Origin: Dendrolimus kikuchii
Taxonomy: Eukaryota > Arthropoda > Insecta > Lepidoptera > Lasiocampidae
DNA length: 64,000 bases
Direction: 5' to 3'
Assembly (NCBI GenBank): GCA_019925095.2
Contig: CM034402.1
Coordinates: 5,405,501-5,469,500, forward strand
A program made the translations under genes and the position numbers. This document shows, one piece after another, positions 44,401 to 53,400 of the stretch (positions are counted from its first letter, which is position 1; each line of letters starts with the position of its first letter). The notes below the pieces were generated by a model, which saw only the letters and a program-made list of their open reading frames with translations, was not told the origin of the DNA and ran no database searches.

Positions 44401-47400
44401 TTAATTTGACTTTAACAATAAACAAAAGAATATATATGCGTGTGTATGTCAAATACATGGTAGTGTGTGTAACGTTTTTTTATTGATTTAATGCACTTTT
44501 GATACATAATTTTTTAAAGTATTAGCATTCTGCACTCCTTCTCTATATAAACTATAAACAAAATTTCATCCGCGCAATTTTCGTAAAAAGGTGTACAAAG
44601 TTTTGCTGTGTTTTTGCTTCACGTATATAGATAAGTATAAGTTTATAACCGTGCCGGAACGGAGAAAGAATACAATTTCCTGAGGCCTGGCGGCCTGTCG
44701 TAAGATGCGACTAAACAACCCACAGCTAGGTGGTAGAGTATTTGCTCGACTGGATGGCGACCACCCCTGGTCTAGAGTATGCCGCTATAACAACCTTGTG
44801 TTGTGTTCCGGAATTAGTGACCAGGTTCCAGTCTCCCTTAAGAGAGCAGCAGCGCATTTGTAGCATCTTTGGTGTTGCAAATGTCCATAGGCGATGGTAA
44901 CCGCTTTCCATCAAGTCATCTGCCTGTCTGCTGAACTCCTGCAATTAAAAAAAAATTGTGTCGAGTACTATTGGACTCATAAGACATTCGATACGATCGT
45001 TTAATTTAATAAATTGCTGCTAGCACTTAAATATTCCGATAGAACGTTTGCTGGTGTTTGCAAACACGCCCTATGTTAAACAACGGACACGTGTAGGTAC
45101 GTCTCGCTTTAAAAAAGATTATTATGAAAACCATTTAACTTAATTACATTACATGTGAAGAATAATGACAATCACCCAGCATAAAATGTAAATCTCTCAA
45201 GTTCCTAAATGCCAAAGATGAAGAAAGAAGAACCAAAGAAAGGATAAAAAATTGTAAAGAAACTTACATATCATATGATATACAATGACTTTATAAACTA
45301 ATACAATACAAGAACTTAACTTAGTTGTATTGTATTATATAATTATGATGATCATCATCACTATGATCGAAATAAATATTTATATAACGAAAGAGATAGA
45401 GCAAGGAAAGAATAATCCGTATTGCTATTTACTCAAGTATTTAATTTTATATTGAGTGACTTCCATGCTTCATACTTATTCTTCATTATGATTAAATACG
45501 AATAAATTCTCATTAGATTAAAAATAAAGTAGAGGAAATTGATCAAAGAATAAAAATGCAAAAAACCTAGTATTAATACCACTCTTATATTATTACAATT
45601 TGCACTATTAAAATAAACTGAAAACTTCAATGATTTTCTTAAAAGGTTTATATGATTGTTTGTTTCTTCTACGACGTGGCTTTAGAAATAAACTGATTAG
45701 AAAAAATTGGTATATACATAAATATCGACGATGATCAAACGTCAATCGGAATAAGAAGATTGAGGTGTAGAATTACTTCCGCATGCCAGATATACATACC
45801 GGACAAATTTCAAAATTTATGATTGTATGGCATCCCTACGTCTAAACAATGTATCAATTCGATAAATTGAATGCCCTCAGGCGCCAACAGTAATCCGATT
45901 TCCGTACACTAGCCCCGGCATTCGGCGCGCCTCGTAATTTCAATTTCATATACAACGACTTTAATCTAGATTTGCGTACTTACCCTAATAGGGCCTAATT
46001 GAATTTGATGCTAAAATCCTTTATCGATTTACGGTGACTCGGCTAATTTGTTGTCTTAACTTGTGAAATTTATATCTTATGCTTGTAGGTAAACGGGCAG
46101 ACGGGTTATCTAGTGGTAAGTGGTTACCGTCGCTTATGAACATTTGCAACATTAAGAGAGCCGATGTATTGCCTCTGTTCAAAACTTTAGATATCTATTC
46201 ATGCAGTTTTTAAAGAGACCTATATTGTAGTAGGTACCCTGAGCAAACGAGGAGAGGTAGTTCATTGACCACCTTGCACACATACTGCAAAAAGGAACGA
46301 CTGCCATGTACGGTGGACGTGTGTCAAATGGTGAGCACTCCGTTTGTAGATAGCGCTGTATAAAGTCAAGTGCGAGTAACTGCTATTGGAGCGCACCAAA
46401 TCAAAGATGACGGCAGTACTTCACGAGGAGATAAAAAGTAGAAGGTAATGAAAAAAACAAAAATGGCAAACCTTTACAAATAGTCTTAATTGAAGTAAAA
46501 TACCTATGTTTAATAGTTTTTAGACATAGAAATTTTCTAACATTATACTAAACTTACTTAAAACTACGTTTAGCGGTTTTATGCGCTGTATTTTGTTTGA
46601 TTCATATTTCAACGTGTCGGCCACATTTTTGTTTGTAGCCGTGAACGCGGAAGGCAAAGATGTCAAGTAATAAAATCGAAACTGTATCGATATACTTATT
46701 TGTCAACGTATTAGAAAAGGTAAAGCGAATTAGGCGTGATCCTGTCAGATCACAATCATTAAAAAAATGGTATTTACGAAAGTCTTGATACAGAAACATT
46801 GAAATAAGAATCAAATAAAATGCTCAGCTTAAAACTGTCAAAACGTAGTTTTAACTACGTGTATACTAGTCGCGAAAATTTAAGAAAATATTATATTAGC
46901 CCTTTTTAGAGTTCCTCGATCAAATGACTAAAACGGTAAACAGTCGTCTCCATTACTGAACTCTGTTATAACAATATAATCACTAATTAACCGATTATAT
47001 TCGAAGCGAACACTTGTTAAAATATTATTTAGTAGGTATATCAATATCGGTAGCCCTAAGTTTCCCTTTGAAGGGATTACCTCAAGGGCCTGGAGGCGCG
47101 TTAATTACTACCGCTCACGTCAATTCGTATGTCTAAACCGCTCATTTATTTACAAAGTAATACCTTTTCAATAATGGTAAATAACAGCACATTACCGAAG
47201 CTTATTTAACACGTAGGCTACTTCATTAGTAGATGCTTCAACATGGTCGCAATATCGGCACAGATTTATATTACAAGACTAAACTAATACATTTATGGAC
47301 AACTTAAGATTGTTATATTACTTTTTAATTTTGGCTTGTGGCAGCTCAAAAAGGCACTTTTCACAACAGTTGCGATTTTGGACACAAACAAACAGTGACT

Positions 47401-50400
47401 CTTTAAAGGCATAGATTGTCATTACCATATAATAGTCGTTCATTTTTAAAGACTATTCAATAAATATTTTAAAAACAAAAACACACAAGAACATTTACTT
47501 CAAGTTTCCATCAAAAATTTCTATTTAAAAAATCGCATTTCAAACTAAGACAAATATTGAATTCGTATGGATCCATTTTTTTCTAAAACTATACATTTTA
47601 CATAATTATATCGACTAGTGGTTGCCCGTGGTTGAAATTCGACCATAATAATTGATGTCAAAGACTATACTTCTATAATCACAAATTTCGCCAAGGCTAC
47701 ACTGTTAATTTGACTTGGAACAATAAACAAAAGAGTATATATGCGTGTGTGTGTCAAATACATGGTAGTGTGTGTGTAATGTTTTTTTTATTGATTTAAT
47801 GTATTTTTTATGCAAAATTTAAAAAAATAGTATTTGTCGCTTCTTCTCTACATAAACTATAAGTGTGAGAAATTTTTTGAATGAATTGAATTTGAATTTC
47901 GTAAAAAGGGGTACAAAGTTTTTGCTGTGTTTTTGTTTCACATATTAATATATAGATATCGTTGGAATAGTGTAGTAAACAGTCAAGTCAATTAGATACT
48001 TTTTATCGTGTCATGACGGCCATCATGATATTAAAATTATTTTTACCGTTATATTTTAAAATGTCAGATGCATTCATAGCACCCGCTCTTTTATATGAAA
48101 CAATTCCTATAATTTATTGTACTTGTGTCACCCAATTAAAAGTTCCCTTATATTTATTTATGCCTTTATGTATCATAACCCTAAAAACATACTGCATTCG
48201 TCAAAACGATAAAATGAACTCTCTTTATTCAACGTTCAATAGAAAAACATGCTGCAAAAAGCCCAGACTCTTTGCCACCAAATCTCCCTTTAATTGGACG
48301 AAATCCGATCGGCAGTAAATTAAACATTTTCCCTTATTTAAAACCGAAATGAAGTTCATTTGAATTCGGAACGCCAGTAATTACACAGTTTACGACGTGC
48401 AAAAGCGTCGCGATGGCTTTGGAGAGCGGCCATTTTGTAAAATGGTAGCGTGCTATGCGGTTCTCAAGAGACCAACTCGGACATGGTTGGAACTTAAATT
48501 GGCTTATGTTTGAAACTGTATAAAATTAATCAATGCATTAATTACTCGAGTTTTTTCGTTGTAGACGACCTCTGCGGTTGAGCGGATTGAGCCTTTGCCG
48601 GTCGAGCTGAGCAAACTCAGAGGCTTCGGGTTCGATTCCTGGCATGATCAATTTTGGAAAAGAACTTTACGTTATCTACTGTGGTTTTGGGTTGTTGTGT
48701 GTAACATAACACACGCGTAATTTGCTTAGCTTGGAGATATACAATGTGTGTATTTGCCTGCCGATGATTGTTTTACATGTATATCTCTCAAAACCACGGG
48801 CTATAGCAATGGCCCTGACTTTTGGAAAGCTTGCGTGGGGCTGTAGGAAGGCCAACAATTAATTAACAAATTTGATGTATATGTGGCGTGACACTGACCC
48901 GACGATTATCCTTGTCTAATGTCTATACTGTATGAAAATGCACTTAAGGATAAGCCCCGGTCAGTGTAGGACTATTGTAGACAATGATAACAACAAAATT
49001 ATTAAATTTGTAAAGGTATTGATCTTCAGTTATTTGTGATTCTTCTACTTAAACAGCGATAACTTTCAATGAATGTTATGCAGTTGGAACTTGTTTGAAT
49101 AAAAACTTTTGAATTTGAAGGTAAAGCGCCTGGCTCCCTGTTTTTTGGATTTTGAGTTACTAAAACCTACATTTTATGCATATATAACCGCCACGTTTGT
49201 GCAAGCCGTATTGGTGGATTTCATACATCGGTTATCTCGATGTGCAAATTTAATCACGATATTTTTCCTAAGCAATATGCACATTATCAGAAAACAACTA
49301 ACTGATGCATGTTCTACTCAGGATTCGAACCCACGTTATTTTGAACGCGAGTTTGAGACGTGATTGCGTACCACAAAGCTACCATATCTTTTGACAATAT
49401 ACAATGTAAAGAATGGTAAAGACAAATATATATCATCTTCGAAATATCTTTATTCGGTACCGATAGTAAAGCTATACTTCAATATAACCCACGACACGCA
49501 TAGAAAAATTTGCTCAGCAACTAATAAAAGAATCTAATCGTCCCGATTACAGAGCTCGGTCGACAGTGATTGGAAAAATTTTCCTCTTAGAACTTTTTAA
49601 ATTGGATCGAAACTGGCTCCGTTTGCCACGAAAGCCGAGAAAATTCTTAGCAGACTGGATAATGCGATTTAACCAATACTCCGGGATTAAATTGCATCTA
49701 TGAGAAACGTTTACGTAAGTTATTATACGGGATGGCCACGATCATTTTGTGACTGGAATTTTATTTTAAACTAGCTTTGAGACGTTTTTGCGTTTGTAGT
49801 AGGTAGTGTACGGTTAGCACACAAATAAACTAATACTTTTTCGAGTATATATTCGCACGCACACAGGCGCAACATACTCAAGCGTTCACACTTCCATATT
49901 ATAAACTAGCCGATGCCCGCGTGGTGCGGTTTTTTAACTATCCCACGGGAACTCTTTAATTTTTCGGGATCAAAAGTATCCTATATGTTGACCAGGGATA
50001 TAAGCTACCACCATACAAAATTTCATTTAAAGCGGTCCAGTCGTTTCGGAGATTAGCCGGTGCAAACAGACACACAGACAAACAGAGAAACAAAAATTTG
50101 AAAACAATCTAAAGTTCTATTTCACTTCTTACATCTCCCTGACTCGGTTTTTAGCATTTTCTTTCATTGTAAAGAAATTCGACAATCTACAATTTTATTT
50201 TTTTATTCCTGCGATACAGGCTTTGCTTAGTGCAGGGTTCTTTAGGAGCCATATCTCGTTCAGAATGTGACAACCAGGATAACGCACCTTAGCACAATCT
50301 TTTGTTATAGCTTTGCCATATAATGAGAAATTTGGTTAAGTATCATTTGAAATTTGAATATATTTTTATAGGCAGATCCTTAATATGAAACTAATAATAT

Positions 50401-53400
50401 TAAACGATATTAGAATACCTAATAAATATTTATGTTAAACATAATTTTTATATGAAACTAGCTGACCCGGCAAACTTCTTTCTGAACGACGGGACGAACA
50501 TCAAACGTTTGACATTCAAAACAAAAAAAAACTTCACTTTTAAATTTAATTTGATTTCTGAACGACTTTTAAATTTAATTGATTTTTAAACGACGGGACG
50601 AACATTAGATGTTTGACAGGTAGGAATAGTTTCTAAGGGAAAGCGAAATTGTTCTTTTTACTATATTCCAAGCATTTTAATTCATATTTACTCATCTTTT
50701 AAACCTTCCCCGGACTTCCACAAATAATTCAAAACCAAGATTAGCTAAATCAGTCCATCCGTTGTCGAGCTTTAGCGAGACTAACGAACAGCAATTGATT
50801 TTTATATATATAGATTTCTTCAACCCAATATAATATGTACCGACCCTGAAAATCTTGAGGTTTTAAACATCAACCACGAAAGATAAGTAAAAGTATGCGC
50901 AGATTCGCTTACCTTATCTCGTGCTTGGTCATCTTCTGTGGTCTCAATGTCCACGCTTTCATCACTGTCACGATCGCTCTTTGAGGAGCGCGCGGGCGAT
51001 GAGCGCGACGGGGAGTGCAGCGGGCTGCGATTTGGTGAACGACTTCGTCTCGGCGAAGATGTGATTGGAGATCTAGAGAATAGAGTATATTGCTCTCAGC
51101 CACGCCTAATAAGTATACCCACGAGTACGAGTGCGGGCTGGGATCGTAGGAAGCGTGAGCATTGATCATCGACGCGTGATTTACTTGTTATTTAGATCTA
51201 TATTTTAGGATCAAATGTCAATTCGTTTTTCCATGATTTGATGTAAAACTTGAGTAATTGAACAAAAAATTCAAATCAAATCATTTTTATTGCGAACTAA
51301 GTGTTACATAGGTCTTAAACAATATAACTGAGAACTTATTACTTAGCTGGCCTTTAATAGCATCGCAATATTAACCTTCCTTAACCTATCTCTCTGAAAT
51401 GTAATATTTCTTTTTGGTGCCTTATACATATTTTATTTTATTTAAACAACACATCACAATATCTTCTTAATTTTAACCTCTCACTTAAATATTTTTGGAC
51501 ACTATAATAGGGTTTTTTGATCAACCACTCGAATAATTTTTGTTTAAACATATTAAAATTATTTTCTTGCATTATATTACACGGTAACTTATTCTATATT
51601 CTTGGTGCCATCCCAAAACACGCTTTTGTCATATAATGCAGTGGTATGCGGAGGCATACAAATTTTATTCTTATTAAGTAATATGTCGGGCATTTCTATA
51701 ATTTTCAAATTTTTTCGAATGTATTCATACAGCTTTATATGAAATAAAAAAAAAAAATGCAGTAAGCGCTTTTACGACAATTAAACAAAGTAAACCAACG
51801 ACTGTTGTAATCGAGTTAATTGCTATGCAATTTTGTAATTAATTTTGTAACTACTGTATTTCTAAAGGAATCTACAATGTGCGAGTCCAACTCGCGTGCT
51901 GTAATACAGGTACGTATATTTTTAACTAAGTACCTTGTAGGCGATCGTACTGGTGATAATGTAGGTGACAGTTGAGGTGATTCCAGCCTGTGTCCACGTA
52001 CTGGCCGGAATGCTCTCGGTTCGTCTACTGTACTAACCCCGCTTAGTGCAGTCAGGGCTCCTAAAGAAAACAAAATTAAAATAGGGTAATCTATCTAGAT
52101 AGACCAATCACTAGATTGGCAACGAGTTGATGATTTGTAGTTATAAAATAATATTATTATGCGCTCTAGTAATAATCTCTCCTTAATGACACCTGTACAC
52201 ACTTCTTCCTTCGTTGACAACTCCTTCACAGTACAGACTGTCCGTTCATATAACTCACTACCACTCAACATCAGACAAGCTAAGCCAGTATCCTCTCTTA
52301 AAATCATGGTCCTTAACTATTTTTGGTCTTCTCAGGTATAATAGTGCTGCTTATCCTATATGTATTATGATATGTTTATATAGTATATAATAAAGAATTT
52401 TATTTAGTTATTTCATATATTTTGAATGTTATATTATTTATTGTTTACAGCGTCACTGTCATTTTTTCATATTTTCTTTAGTTTAGGGAAGTTTTTGCCT
52501 GGAAGAGATCGTTTTAAGCGATAAGACCGCCCTTTGTTCAACATTTATTACATACAGCAAAAACCAGCTGCCAGACCTCAAGACACTGTGAGCTCTTTCT
52601 GCGTACAACGGAACACAAACCAACTTGACTGATAATTACTTTTATTTTTCCTTCCACCCATTTTAATATTATATAAAATTATTAGAGCTAGGCATGTTTG
52701 CTGAAGAGTTTCTTGCGCCGCTTCTTCTCTTCAAGCCATAACATGTTGCGAAGCGGTAGTAAATTAGATTAGGCTCCCATAGATTAAATAATAACCATAA
52801 ACAAAATTAAAAATTAAATAATTAAAATTAATAAGTTGGCGGTAGGCTAAATAAAACTTTAACAATACTCGTTGACACTTGACATCTTTGTCTTCCGTGA
52901 TCACGGCCACTGAAAAGTGGCCGAAACGTCGGAAAAACCAAAATCAAATAAAATTACCGCGCTTAAAACCGTCAAAACGTAGTTTTATTATTTATTGTAT
53001 CTAATTTTTAATAACTTAGTTTTAGTTTTAGTGAACAATAAAGTGTTTTCATTCATTCATTCATATTATTATGCATGGCTATAAAATAAAAATATATAAG
53101 ATGTCTTAATATTTTTAATAAAATAATAGAGTGCCAATCATTGTAGGTACTGGGGTGCCAACAATGCTATAGTCTCCCTTATTTATTTACTAAGTTAAAT
53201 CGATGGCAAAACCACTCGTATATAGATGTCGTCGTACGCTCTAATCAATAAATAAATTAAAGTAAAGCTAATAACAAAAATAATCAGAATTCAATTTGGT
53301 TGAAAGACGCAGAACTGAAAGGATACGATGACATTCGATGATATTGAATAGCTCAGTTTTATTAGATGGGGTCACTTCAACTGTTTCATCTAAATTGGAA

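Noticed and set aside
48013..48318. 101-codon frame with hydrophobic runs
   Set aside because: No start context, motif, splice partner or composition that would set it apart from AT-rich chance ORFs.
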